From positions 1 to 64,000 of the forward strand of contig CALUPK010000009.1 of assembly GCA_944322575.1 (NCBI GenBank): a stretch of DNA of 64,000 nt, written 5' to 3'. Made by a program: the position numbers and the translations under genes. The stretch comes from an uncultured Bacteroidales bacterium (GTDB lineage: Bacteria; Bacteroidota; Bacteroidia; Bacteroidales; UBA932). Below, piece after piece: positions 55,668-64,000 of the stretch. Position 1 is the first letter of the stretch. Each line of letters starts with the position of its first letter. Under the pieces are notes generated by a model that was not told the DNA's origin, searched no databases, and saw only the letters and a list, made by a program, of their open reading frames with translations.

Positions 55668-56556
55668 GACCGGCGGCATCATCCTCGCCGCCATCTCTTC
55701 CCTGACATTCGGCTTCGTGCCGTTTTTCTCAGTCACCCTCATGGATGCGGGTTTCTCGCCGTTCGAGGTGCTCGCCTACCGCTGGGGTGTGGCCACCCTC
55801 GTACTGCTGGCCGTGGGCCTGCTCATGCGCAAGTCCTTCCGCGTCCCGAAAGGTGCCTGGCTTCCGCTGCTGACCGTCAGTTTTTTCTGTGCCCTGACCG
55901 CCATCAGCCTGCTGATAGCCTACGAGAACATCGCCAGCGGAGTCGCCTCTACGATTCACTTCATGTACCCGCTCTTCGTGGCCGCCGTCATGATGACGGT
56001 CTTCCACGAACCCAGCTCCTGGGTCAAGATCGGCGCCATCATCCTCTCCCTGGTCGGAGCCGGCTTCCTGGCAGGAGGCGACATCCGGCTTGAGGACGGC
56101 AATGTCACCGCCGGCATTCTCTGGGCCGCGCTCTCGGTCATAGCCTACGGCACCTACATCGTCGGCGTGCGCAAGACAGCCGTCCAGAACATGCCGACCC
56201 TCCCCCTGACCGTCTACGTCATGGGCTTCGGCGCCGTCAGCTTTACTCTCCTCGGCATGCTCTCGAGCGGAGTCCGCTGGGTGCCCCTCTCCGACGGCTT
56301 CCTCTGGGCCAATATCCTCGGCATCGCCCTGCTCGGCACCGCCGTCTCCAACATCACCCTCGTCGCCGCCATCAAGCGCATCGGCCCCACCCTCAGCGCC
56401 ATCCTCGGTGCCCTCGAGCCCCTTACCGCCGTGGTCATAGGCGTCCTGGCCCTCTCCGAGGCCTTCACCCTCCGCACCGCCGCCGGCATCATCCTGATCA
56501 TCATCGCCGTCACCGCCGTAGTCCTCTCCGAAGGCCGGCATGGAAAGAAAGAATAG
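55561..56556 (+). CDS. EamA-family (DMT) transporter
   Basis: A 331-residue inner-membrane protein with ten predicted helices in two EamA repeats (first starts GGIILAAISSLTFGFVPFFS at about residue 37, second ILWAALSVIAYGTYIVGV). Members export or import amino acids, sugars or other metabolites; the substrate cannot be told. The first in-frame ATG before helix 1 is at 55561, inside the end of rnr, so about 107 bases code in two frames; no other start codon fits before the first helix. Otherwise a start would have to be a non-ATG codon. Confidence 0.85.
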   Translation: MNLLRNHSQHLSPLQSLDSRLPQNPQPAEPANAASKTGGIILAAISSLTFGFVPFFSVTLMDAGFSPFEVLAYRWGVATLVLLAVGLLMRKSFRVPKGAWLPLLTVSFFCALTAISLLIAYENIASGVASTIHFMYPLFVAAVMMTVFHEPSSWVKIGAIILSLVGAGFLAGGDIRLEDGNVTAGILWAALSVIAYGTYIVGVRKTAVQNMPTLPLTVYVMGFGAVSFTLLGMLSSGVRWVPLSDGFLWANILGIALLGTAVSNITLVAAIKRIGPTLSAILGALEPLTAVVIGVLALSEAFTLRTAAGIILIIIAVTAVVLSEGRHGKKE

Positions 56557-56579
56557 GTAAAATGATAAATTAAAATATA

Positions 56580-57191
56580 ATGGAAATAGTTTTTGCAACG
56601 GGCAACCGCCACAAGGTGGAGGAGGCCGCACAGATTTTAGGTCCGGAGTTCCGTCTGAGGACTCCGGCGGAATTGGGTATAACGGAGGATATTCCGGAGA
56701 CATCGGATACTTTGGAGGGCAATGCGCTCCAGAAAGCGGAATATGTCTTCAGACGTACGGGAATGCCCTGCTTCTCGGATGATACGGGACTGTTCGTGGA
56801 CGCTCTCGGCGGGGCTCCCGGGGTGCTCTCGGCCCGCTATGCCGGTCCGGGGAAGAAGGCTGAGGACAATGTCCGCAAGCTCCTCTCCGAATTGAAGGAC
56901 GTACCCGCAGAAGAGGAAGGCCGCAGGTTGCGTACCGCCCGTTTCCGCTGCGTGGTGGCCTATGTCAGCGGCAGCGGGGAGAAGGTGTTCGAGGGCAGGG
57001 TGGAAGGGGAGATAGCCGCAGCCCCATCCGGTAAGGACGGCTTCGGCTATGACCCGGTATTCCTTCCGGAAAAATACGGCCTGGAGAAGACTTTCGCCGA
57101 GCTTACGCATGAGCAGAAGAACGCGATATCCCACCGGGGCGAGGCCATGAGGAAGTTCGCGGAGTGGATGCGGACGCAGGTAAACCGATGA
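56580..57191 (+). CDS. rdgB: Non-canonical purine NTP pyrophosphatase (RdgB/HAM1)
   Basis: A 203-residue enzyme that hydrolyses dITP, XTP and similar nucleotides to keep them out of DNA. The family opening EIVFATGNRHKVEEA, the catalytic PCFSDDTGLFVDALGGAPGV stretch, and the C-terminal GFGYDPVF and HRGEAMRKF motifs are all present. It overlaps recO by four bases (ATGA). Confidence 0.96.
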   Translation: MEIVFATGNRHKVEEAAQILGPEFRLRTPAELGITEDIPETSDTLEGNALQKAEYVFRRTGMPCFSDDTGLFVDALGGAPGVLSARYAGPGKKAEDNVRKLLSELKDVPAEEEGRRLRTARFRCVVAYVSGSGEKVFEGRVEGEIAAAPSGKDGFGYDPVFLPEKYGLEKTFAELTHEQKNAISHRGEAMRKFAEWMRTQVNR

Positions 57192-57865
57192 TGATAGTCC
57201 TTCATACCACGCGCTACGGCGACACCTCCCTGATAGTCCACGGCTATACCCGGGAGGAAGGCCGTATAAGCCTGATGCTGCGCGGGGCTTTCCGCACTTC
57301 AGGGAAACGGCGGCCCTCCCATCCCGGGGCTGTCCTGCTGCATCCGCTCAGTATTGTCAATTACGTAGCTTCCCGGAGCCCGAAAGCCGGAATGGCCTAC
57401 CTGAGGGAATTCTCCCCTAAGTACCGCCTGCACTCGATAAGGGAGGATATCGGTAAGATTTCCATAGCCATGTTCATCAGCGAGCTGCTATTCCGCACCC
57501 TCCTGCATTCCGAGCGGGACGAGGACCTCTACGATTTCCTGGAGGACGCTGTGCTGCGGCTGGAGGCTCTGGGGAGCAGTCCCGCGAATTTCCACCTGTG
57601 GTTCCTGGACCGGTACGCCGCCTATCTGGGATTTCCCTTCGAGAGCGGTTTTAACCTGGATTACAACCCGTTCACCCCTCAGCAGACTTCCCGGCTGCTC
57701 TCATTTCACGAGGCCTCCTTCGAGGATGCCATAGCCGTACCGATGACCGGTGCGGAGCGGAAGGAACTGGTGGAGGCCGTCCTGCGCTGGCTGGAGTACC
57801 ATACCGGCTCCCGTATCGACCTGCGTTCGGTGGCTGTCCTGCATCAGATTGCGAAAATCCGTTGA
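57188..57865 (+). CDS. recO: DNA repair protein RecO
   Basis: A 225-residue recombination mediator that loads RecA with RecR on single-stranded gaps. The N-terminal OB fold (HTTRYGDTSLIVHGYTREEG and the following basic strands, ARSLMLRGAFR-like) and the helical C-terminal domain (LYDFLEDAVLRLEAL, FHLWFLDRYAAYLGF) match the family. It lacks the zinc-binding Cys residues of some RecO proteins. Its ATG (57188) overlaps the rdgB stop, so the two are translated in tandem. Confidence 0.9.
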   Translation: MMIVLHTTRYGDTSLIVHGYTREEGRISLMLRGAFRTSGKRRPSHPGAVLLHPLSIVNYVASRSPKAGMAYLREFSPKYRLHSIREDIGKISIAMFISELLFRTLLHSERDEDLYDFLEDAVLRLEALGSSPANFHLWFLDRYAAYLGFPFESGFNLDYNPFTPQQTSRLLSFHEASFEDAIAVPMTGAERKELVEAVLRWLEYHTGSRIDLRSVAVLHQIAKIR

Positions 57866-57917
57866 TTTTTCCCGAATTCTCGCTAACTTCGCCAACGTTT
57901 TAAAAACACAGTGCGTC

Positions 57918-59459
57918 ATGTCGGTATTGAACAGAACAGTGATGGCGGCGCTGAGTCCGCTGCTCAGGAGTTTTGACCGCGGGTGCGAGCATCCCGGGGC
58001 GGTACAGGAACACGTTTTCAGGCAGTTGATAGAGGCGGGCCGGGATACGGCTTTCGGCCGGGAGCACGGCTTCGACCGGATACGCGGATATGCGGATTAC
58101 CGGCGGGCGGTGCCGGTGCGGGAGTACGACGGCTTCGCGCCCTACATCGAGCGTCTGCGCCGCGGCGAAGATTACGTGCTGTGGAATCAGAAGGTGCGCT
58201 GGTTCGCCAAGTCCAGCGGCACGAGCTCGGATAAGAGCAAGTACATCCCGGTGACTCCGGCCAATCTCTCCGGCTGTCACTACCGCGGCTTCAAGACCAT
58301 GCTGGCGACCTATATCCGCCGCTATCCCGATTCGCGTCTGTTCAACGGCAAGGCCCTCACCCTCGGCGGCAGCGTCAAGGTGGACGAGCTCTCGGGCGGA
58401 GGCGCCAGGAACGGGGACTTGTCGGCCATCCTGCTGAACAACAGTCCGTCCGTGGCAGAAATCGTCCGCACCCCGTCGCGGGATATCGCCATGCTGCCGG
58501 ATTTCAGGCAGAAGATAGAGGGTATCTGCCGGGTGTGCTCGAAGCAGAACGTGACCAATTTCTCCGGTGTCCCGTCCTGGAACCTCATCATGATAGAACG
58601 GCTGATAGAGTATAACCATGCTCAGTATCTGACGGATATATGGCCCAACCTCGAGCTTTTCATGCATGGGGGCATCAGTTTCGAACCCTACCGCGAGCAG
58701 TACCGCCGGCTCATCCCTTCGGACAGGATGCACTATTTAGAGAATTACAATGCTTCGGAGGGTTATTTTGCACTGCAGGACGACCCGTCAGAGAAGGGCA
58801 TGGCCCTGACCATAGACAATGGGGTGTTCTTTGAGTTTATACCCATGCGTTCGCTGGATAAAGTGATGTCAGGGGAGTCGGACGAGGTCTATACTGTCGA
58901 TGAGGTGCGCACGGGTGAGACTTATGCCATGGTGATAACCACCAACAGTGGACTATGGAGATATCTGATAGGAGACTGCGTGCGCTTCACGTCGCTCTGT
59001 CCTCACAGGGTGATTATTACAGGGCGGACTCAGCTGTATATAAACGCATTCGGGGAAGAGCTCATGATTCATAATGCTGAGGAGGCTCTTTCGGAAGCCT
59101 GCCGTGAGTGCGGTGTGGAGGTGACGGACTATACGGTAGCCCCTGTGTTTATGGACGAGACTCATCAGAAAGGGGCGCACCAATGGGTGGTGGAGTTCTC
59201 TGAGGAGTGCCGGGATATTGTGCTTGATCCGAAAAAAGTAGAGATGTTCAGAAGTAGTCTTGATGCGGCTTTGTGCAGGCATAACTCTGATTATGAGGCA
59301 AAACGTAGTGGAAATACCACTATGACCATGCTTGAGTTGACGCCTGTGCCATCCGGGACGTTCTATCGTTGGATGGAAGGTAGGGGCAAGATAGGCGGTC
59401 AGAACAAAGTACCCCGTATGAGCAATGACAGACGTTTTGTGGAGCAAATCCTGCAGTAG
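57918..59459 (+). CDS. GH3 auxin-responsive-promoter-like acyl-adenylating enzyme
   Basis: A 513-residue ANL-superfamily protein similar to plant GH3 enzymes that join an amino acid to a carboxylic acid through an acyl-adenylate. Recognisable parts are the KYIPVTPANLSG loop, SSGTSSDKSK (the P-loop-like TSS/TSG motif) near residue 100, YNASEGYFALQDD and the late GDCVRFTSLCPHRVIITGRTQ segment. Bacteroidetes have one such gene; the substrate is unknown. The start is the ATG at 57918. A strong hairpin follows the stop. Confidence 0.85.
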   Translation: MSVLNRTVMAALSPLLRSFDRGCEHPGAVQEHVFRQLIEAGRDTAFGREHGFDRIRGYADYRRAVPVREYDGFAPYIERLRRGEDYVLWNQKVRWFAKSSGTSSDKSKYIPVTPANLSGCHYRGFKTMLATYIRRYPDSRLFNGKALTLGGSVKVDELSGGGARNGDLSAILLNNSPSVAEIVRTPSRDIAMLPDFRQKIEGICRVCSKQNVTNFSGVPSWNLIMIERLIEYNHAQYLTDIWPNLELFMHGGISFEPYREQYRRLIPSDRMHYLENYNASEGYFALQDDPSEKGMALTIDNGVFFEFIPMRSLDKVMSGESDEVYTVDEVRTGETYAMVITTNSGLWRYLIGDCVRFTSLCPHRVIITGRTQLYINAFGEELMIHNAEEALSEACRECGVEVTDYTVAPVFMDETHQKGAHQWVVEFSEECRDIVLDPKKVEMFRSSLDAALCRHNSDYEAKRSGNTTMTMLELTPVPSGTFYRWMEGRGKIGGQNKVPRMSNDRRFVEQILQ

Positions 59460-59463
59460 GACA

Positions 59464-59506
59464 AACCCCGGGGTTGCGGGCATGTCTTCACCGCAACCTC
59501 GGGGTT
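59464..59506 (+). terminator. Terminator of the GH3-like gene
   Basis: A 16-bp stem (59464-59479 with 59491-59506, one mismatch) with an 11-base loop, followed within 10 bases by TTTT. The rest of the gap to 59721 is AT-rich with one small hairpin (AAGTGCT/AGCACTT at 59596-59616) and no gene. Confidence 0.75.
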
Positions 59507-59721
59507 AGAAGTTTTCCATCGTATATGATGGAAACAAAGTTAAAGAAAACAGTAATACATCAAAGATAAATAATCTTAGAGTAATAATTATGTTAAAGTG
59601 CTTTAGTACAGCACTTAATCTTGTGTATGCTAATATGGCTCCGACTATATCAGTCCGTAAAATTGCTTTATAACTTCTTTGTTTTCAATGGGTAGATGCT
59701 GTTAAGATAAAATGCGCTGTG

Positions 59722-61413
59722 CTAAGGTTGTTTAGACTCTTGAAGAGCCTTGGTGATAAAGTCTGCAAGTTTGGTGCCGATACCTATTTTTTTGGCAATC
59801 CTCGTCTTTTCTACATATAGTGAATTCTCTGATATTCTGCGGAGTGCGCATATCGTTCCAGTTGAAAATCCGCATGCCATGAGCGCTATTAGATAGAGGT
59901 CTTTTTCGCTCAGAGACGGATGTTCTGTCCGTAGGCCGGTGAGGAAGCCTGGATAAGTAGAATCTACTATCCTGAATACTCTTGTCATTGTGCCTTCTTT
60001 GGGGAAATGTAATTCAAGTATAGCTTTGACATGAGAAGATATTGCCTTGGTACTACCGTATTTATAATATGCCTCCATCAGCTCGTCAGTTACCTTGAGC
60101 ATCTCTTCTGATATAGAAATCCGCTCATTGTTGTCGTGCATAACGGTATCGTTACTTAAAGTAATCGATTTATCTTCATTGAGATTCCGGATTATATCTG
60201 TGCATTGCTCAATCTTTCGTCTAAGTCTTACATTTCGTACGTATACAAGTGTGCCGATTACGGCGATTATGCACAATGCTCCGGATAGAGCCATATAAGT
60301 TGCGAAATAGCGGTTTTTCAAAGAGGTGTACTTCTCGTTTATCCGGCTTATCTCGTAGCGTTTCTCTACACCTCTGAGGTGCATCTGATAACCGGCGGAT
60401 AGAGTGCTGTCGGCGATACGGCTGCCGATGGCCTGATATATCAGGGCTGATTCAAAGTCGTTTTCGCTTAACGCTATATCGTAGTATAGAAAGTTCAAGG
60501 AGGCTTCGTCAATAACTTCCTGTGGAATATATGACGCTGCGAGACGGGCAGAGTCGGGATATCCTGACCTGGCGTACGCGGTGCTCATGGCCAGCAGGAT
60601 ATTGGCGACTGATTTTTCAAAACGGGCTTCGGGATAATATAAATCCTTCAGCGCGGTTTTGCCTGTCCTGATAACATCCGGATACTGCATCATTATGAGA
60701 TGGTAAGCTGTTTCCAGTTCCTTGGCGACTAAAAGCATGCTGCTGTCGGAGAGTTCCATTGCGAGACCGGCTCCAGCCATGGTGTTTGAGAATGATTCTT
60801 CCGGCGATATTGTCAGCAGGGCCCTTGCAAGTGACAGGCGTGCCTGCATGACCATATCGTGACGGTTGCTCTTCTGAAAGCATTCGAGGGCTTTGCGGTA
60901 TCGGCCGACTGTGAGGGAGTCATTGACAAAAGTGAGCTGATAAAGCTCTGCTATACGAGTGTGCAGCAGGCCGGCGGCAATGGGTCCGCCATTGTGTTCA
61001 TTTATTATCTTCTCGGCGTCTTTGTAGTCCTCTAATGCAGAGACGAAGTCTCCTCTTTCAAAACTGACGGCGCCTCTCATATTCAGTGCTGTGGCATAGC
61101 GGGATACTGGCCCTCTTCTGTGGAAATATTCTACTGCCTCGCTTATGGCCGTGTCACCGCTTACCGGAAGATAGCATTTGTACCTGGCCTGAGTACGGAG
61201 CAGGAGATACAGCGCTCTGTCTTTTTTGCAGAGACAGGGGACGACAGAACTGTCGATAGACATTATGCTGTAGAGAGCTGCATGCGGATCGCTGTCCATG
61301 AGGGAGTCTGCGGCAGCAAGAATTGTTCTGGCCTCTTTTTCCATAGGGGTACAGGCGAAAAAGAGAAGACATGATGCGGCGGCAAGCGCGATTATTCTAA
61401 ATTTATGGTCCAT
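59722..61413 (-). CDS. TPR lipoprotein with transmembrane helix and helix-turn-helix
   Basis: A 563-residue regulator. A lipobox ends at Cys21 (LLFFAC); TPR-like repeats fill residues 30-365; a membrane helix (ATYMALSGALCIIAVIGTLV) follows; then a helical linker and a C-terminal LuxR-like helix-turn-helix (EKDLYLIALMACGFSTGTIC and YVEKTRIAKKIG). The C-terminus aligns closely with that of 20775-21920. The protein would pass a periplasmic signal to promoter DNA. It is divergent from the CobW-type gene across 90 bases with a TAATTTTG box on its side. Confidence 0.82.
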   Translation of the reverse strand: MDHKFRIIALAAASCLLFFACTPMEKEARTILAAADSLMDSDPHAALYSIMSIDSSVVPCLCKKDRALYLLLRTQARYKCYLPVSGDTAISEAVEYFHRRGPVSRYATALNMRGAVSFERGDFVSALEDYKDAEKIINEHNGGPIAAGLLHTRIAELYQLTFVNDSLTVGRYRKALECFQKSNRHDMVMQARLSLARALLTISPEESFSNTMAGAGLAMELSDSSMLLVAKELETAYHLIMMQYPDVIRTGKTALKDLYYPEARFEKSVANILLAMSTAYARSGYPDSARLAASYIPQEVIDEASLNFLYYDIALSENDFESALIYQAIGSRIADSTLSAGYQMHLRGVEKRYEISRINEKYTSLKNRYFATYMALSGALCIIAVIGTLVYVRNVRLRRKIEQCTDIIRNLNEDKSITLSNDTVMHDNNERISISEEMLKVTDELMEAYYKYGSTKAISSHVKAILELHFPKEGTMTRVFRIVDSTYPGFLTGLRTEHPSLSEKDLYLIALMACGFSTGTICALRRISENSLYVEKTRIAKKIGIGTKLADFITKALQESKQP

Positions 61414-61445
61414 GCAAGACGGATTTGCGCGAAACTTTCTGTTCA

Positions 61446-61481
61446 CAAAATTATAAAAAGAATGGAAATTACTTATTTTTG
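61446..61481. promoter_or_regulatory. Divergent -7 boxes of the genes at 61413 and 61504
   Basis: TAATTTTG on the minus strand (61446-61453) and TATTTTTG on the plus strand (61474-61481), 32 and 22 bases from their start codons. Confidence 0.5.
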
Positions 61482-61503
61482 TGACCATTAAAATCAAGAA
61501 AAT

Positions 61504-62715
61504 ATGAGTAATAACGAAGTTCCCGTGCTGCTCCTGACCGGATATTTGGGCAGCGGGAAGACTACTTTGGTCAACCGTATTCTATCGAATACGAAGGGTA
61601 TACGTTTTGCCGTCATCGTGAATGATATCGGAGAAGTGAACATAGACGCGGACCTTATCCAGCGCGGCGGAGTGGTAGGCACTCAGGACGACAGCTTAGT
61701 AGCCCTGCAGAACGGCTGTATATGCTGCACCCTCAAGACCGACCTGATGAACCAGATTACGGAGCTGATACAGATGCGGCGCTTCGACTACATAGTCATA
61801 GAGGCCAGCGGTATCTGCGAGCCGGAGCCGATAGCCAGGACTATCTGTACTATGCCGAGGATGGATCCTCGTCTCGAGGACTGCGGCATTTTCCCCCGTC
61901 TTGACTGCGTAGTGACTGTGGTTGACGCTCTGCGGCTTCAGGACGAGTTCGCCTGTGGGGACAGCCTTATGAGGGAGAACTTAGACGAGGAGGATATAGA
62001 GAACTTGATCCTCCAGCAGATAGAGTTCTGCAACATAGTTCTGCTCAACAAGGCTTCTGAGGTCACGCCTGACGAGAGGGCCCGCATCAGCCACATCATC
62101 GCTACAGTCCAGCCCTCCGCCCGCATCATTGAGTGTGATTACGGAGAGATAGACCTGAGCCTGATACTCAATACCCGGATGTTCAGCTTCAACCAGGTGG
62201 CCGCATCGGCCGGCTGGGTGCGGGGCATTGAAGCCGTTCCCACGGAAGAAGAGGAGGCGGAGGCCCGCGGACATGAACATCACCATCATCATCACGACCA
62301 TGACCATGAGGAGGGCGAGGCCGAGGAATACGGTATAGGCACATTCGTCTATTACCGCCGCCCTGCCTTCGATATAAACAAGTTCGACAACTTCGTCATC
62401 AAGCACTGGCCCCGGGAGGTGATCCGCGCCAAGGGCATCTGCTATTTTACCCAGGACCCGGATATGTCCTATATGTTCGAGCAGGCGGGAAGGCAGAAGC
62501 AGCTCAAGGAGGCGGGTCAGTGGTATGCCACCGCCCCGGAGGACGAGTTAGAGCAGCTCAAGGCCGGTGATCCAGGCTTCGCCCGCGACTGGGACGAGTA
62601 CTACGGAGACCGCATGCAGAAGATAGTCTTTATAGGCCAGCACATGGATGTAGAGCAGATCAAGCGGGATCTGGATTTCTGCCTTGACGCCACTGCGGAG
62701 ATTTCCGGCATATAA
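61504..62715 (+). CDS. CobW/YjiA-type G3E GTPase, probable metal chaperone
   Basis: A 403-residue P-loop GTPase. Walker A GYLGSGKT is at residues 13-20, the metal-binding CICC motif lies in LQNGCICCTLKTD near residue 75, and the G4 motif is LLNKASEV. Between the GTPase and the C-terminal CobW domain there is a His/Glu/Asp-rich linker (HEHHHHHHDHDHEE) at about residues 259-272 that would hold zinc or nickel. Family members insert metals into enzymes or respond to zinc shortage; CobW itself serves cobalamin synthesis, but no such pathway is seen here. It precedes the CtpA-like gene by 42 bases. Confidence 0.9.
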   Translation: MSNNEVPVLLLTGYLGSGKTTLVNRILSNTKGIRFAVIVNDIGEVNIDADLIQRGGVVGTQDDSLVALQNGCICCTLKTDLMNQITELIQMRRFDYIVIEASGICEPEPIARTICTMPRMDPRLEDCGIFPRLDCVVTVVDALRLQDEFACGDSLMRENLDEEDIENLILQQIEFCNIVLLNKASEVTPDERARISHIIATVQPSARIIECDYGEIDLSLILNTRMFSFNQVAASAGWVRGIEAVPTEEEEAEARGHEHHHHHHDHDHEEGEAEEYGIGTFVYYRRPAFDINKFDNFVIKHWPREVIRAKGICYFTQDPDMSYMFEQAGRQKQLKEAGQWYATAPEDELEQLKAGDPGFARDWDEYYGDRMQKIVFIGQHMDVEQIKRDLDFCLDATAEISGI

Positions 62716-62757
62716 TTTGTTCTGTCCCGGTATTCAGTAAATATTCTTACATTATCA

Positions 62758-64000
62758 ATGAAGATAGAAATCAACACAATCAGGAAGGCGGCAGTGTCGC
62801 TGGCGGCAGCGGTTGCGGCCTCTTTCTCACTTTCAGCTCAGTCGGATGATTTCAACACCGGCAAATATTTGGAGATACAGTCCATGATTTTAAGGACCCT
62901 GCAGGCACAGTACGTGGACTCAATACAGTTGGATGATCTGCTGCACAAGAGCATAGATGCTATGTTGGCAACGCTGGATCCTTATACAGTATTCATTCCG
63001 GAGGAGAACGAAGAGGATCTGGATATCATGACCACTGCCAGTTATGGCGGAGTAGGCGCACTGATTCAGAAGACTCCCCGGGGACATATTATCATCGCGG
63101 AGCCTTACGAGGGCTCGGCGGCTGTCAAAACAGGGCTGCATCCTGGAGATACAGTGGTGGCGATAGAAGGGGTAAACACCAAAGATCTCACTGCGGACCA
63201 ATGTAGCGAAAGGATGCGTGGCCGTCCTGGAACAGTCCTCAACATGACTGTGGTGCGGGGACGCGGAGGCGATACGGTCCAGGTTGCTCTGACCAGAGAG
63301 CGGATTCATATCCCGGATGTGGTGTATTATGGCTTTGTCAATGATTCTACGGGTTATATTCAGGTGGGAGGCTTTACAGTAGACGGGTCCAAGGATGTCC
63401 GTAAGGCTTTCGAGGCCCTGAAGTCGGACGGTAGGATGCGGCGTATGGTTCTTGACCTTCGTGGAAACGGCGGCGGTCTGATGAACGAGGCTGTCAACAT
63501 CGTGTCGCTGTTTGTCCCTCAGGGTACACCAGTAGTTTCGGCCAAGGGCAAACATCCAGCTGCGGATTTTCAGTATAAGACGGAGGCTGCTCCGGTTGAT
63601 ACCCTCATGCCGCTGATGGTCATGGTAAACTCGGCTTCTGCTTCTTCTTCTGAAATCGTGGCTGGAGCTCTTCAGGATATGGACAGGGCAACTATCGCCG
63701 GTGTCCGTACATACGGCAAGGGGCTGGTGCAGACCATACGGCCGGCAGGCTACAGCACCTCGCTCAAGCTGACTACGGCCAAGTACTACACTCCCAGCGG
63801 ACGCTGCGTGCAGGCCATAGACTACAGCCACCGCAATGAGGACGGCAGTGTGGGATATGTCCCGGATTCCCTGAAAAAAGCGTTCAAGACCCGTCTCGGC
63901 CGTACAGTGTATGACGGGGGCGGAATTATGCCGGATATCGAGGTGGAGCCCAAATATTACAGTCGTCCGGTTATATCGTTGATATACAGCAATGTCATCA
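62758..64000 (+). CDS. S41 C-terminal processing peptidase (CtpA-like), truncated by window end
   Basis: The frame starts at ATG 62758 and is open to the end of the window (414 codons). It has a signal peptide (to about residue 29), an N-terminal helical domain, a PDZ domain (about residues 90-175, GVGALIQKTPRGHIIIAEPY), and the S41 core: LDLRGNGGGLMNEAVN, the nucleophile Ser298 before Glu299 in SASASSSEIVAGALQD, and Lys321 in TYGKGLVQT. These are periplasmic proteases that trim C-termini of exported proteins. The extra Ser-Ser in the nucleophile loop (usually SASASE) is slightly unusual. The frame continues past the edge. Confidence 0.93.
   Translation, partial: MKIEINTIRKAAVSLAAAVAASFSLSAQSDDFNTGKYLEIQSMILRTLQAQYVDSIQLDDLLHKSIDAMLATLDPYTVFIPEENEEDLDIMTTASYGGVGALIQKTPRGHIIIAEPYEGSAAVKTGLHPGDTVVAIEGVNTKDLTADQCSERMRGRPGTVLNMTVVRGRGGDTVQVALTRERIHIPDVVYYGFVNDSTGYIQVGGFTVDGSKDVRKAFEALKSDGRMRRMVLDLRGNGGGLMNEAVNIVSLFVPQGTPVVSAKGKHPAADFQYKTEAAPVDTLMPLMVMVNSASASSSEIVAGALQDMDRATIAGVRTYGKGLVQTIRPAGYSTSLKLTTAKYYTPSGRCVQAIDYSHRNEDGSVGYVPDSLKKAFKTRLGRTVYDGGGIMPDIEVEPKYYSRPVISLIYSNVI

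Noticed and set aside
55729..56703. 324-codon frame antisense to the EamA gene
   Set aside because: Low-complexity Gly/Glu/Asp product, mirror of hydrophobic codons.

Overview
The window is a 64 kb piece of a high-GC Bacteroidales chromosome (phylum Bacteroidota). The evidence is the gene content: a Ser-type sulfatase and a GH29 fucosidase, many SusD-era lipoproteins with a Cys lipobox, class II (B12-dependent) ribonucleotide reductase, a BtuB/BtuG/DUF4465 corrinoid locus, GH3-type adenylating enzyme, TPR-plus-helix-turn-helix membrane regulators, and repeated -7 boxes of the form TAnnTTTG just upstream of genes. The coding style (GC-rich third positions) fits Alistipes/Rikenellaceae or a related high-GC family, but no rRNA or tRNA is present to settle this.

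Layout. 0-5.5 kb: end of groEL, a mobile AAA ATPase, then a minus-strand sulfatase / ECF sigma / anti-sigma-like / lipoprotein block. 5.5-10.5 kb: a TolB-tricorn-like S41 protease and a LolC/E-type permease. 10.5-16.7 kb: rbfA, tyrS and small housekeeping or surface-protein operons. 16.8-18.2 kb: an AT-rich accessory island with a 174-bp MITE-like element and a DUF3791 / DUF3990 (ADP-ribosyltransferase-like) / DUF3791-like operon whose middle gene is frameshifted. 18.2-25.2 kb: outer-membrane barrel receptor, regulator, ispE, B12-dependent nrdJ. 25.3-30.6 kb: suf genes in the order B, then hsp20 and pnuC, then C and D, so the usual sufBCD cluster is split and its gap is filled with repeats. 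30.6-37.2 kb: thiL-like gene, a KilA-N fragment inserted between 23-bp direct repeats, fucosidase, a frameshifted duplicate of a small membrane protein, a regulator and the relic of an AAA ATPase. 37.2-43.2 kb: a cobalamin riboswitch driving btuB, btuG-like, DUF4465 and PKD lipoprotein genes. 43.2-50.2 kb: second copy of the 174-bp element, AAA/PD-(D/E)XK ATPase, gpmI, GH3 glucosidase, beta-propeller lipoprotein. 50.2-53.2 kb: repeat-rich regulatory region and a large FtsX permease. 53.2-64 kb: rnr, EamA transporter, rdgB, recO, GH3-like enzyme, regulator, CobW-type GTPase and a truncated CtpA-like protease.

The most unusual signal is regulatory. Two distant intergenic regions (28.7-29.1 kb and 50.3-50.8 kb) share one composite plan in the same orientation to the gene they precede: a GC-rich hairpin motif, then an array of 15-bp palindromes on a 39/78/39-bp grid, then a pair of symmetric sites, then a sigma-54 type GG-N10-GC promoter (before hsp20 and before the FtsX permease). 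A second signal is the 174-bp element with 13-bp terminal inverted repeats present twice at identical length. Two genes carry one-base deletions in short homopolymers, which could be decay, phase variation or assembly error. B12 supply and demand are both encoded here: the corrinoid uptake operon lies 12 kb from the B12-dependent ribonucleotide reductase.
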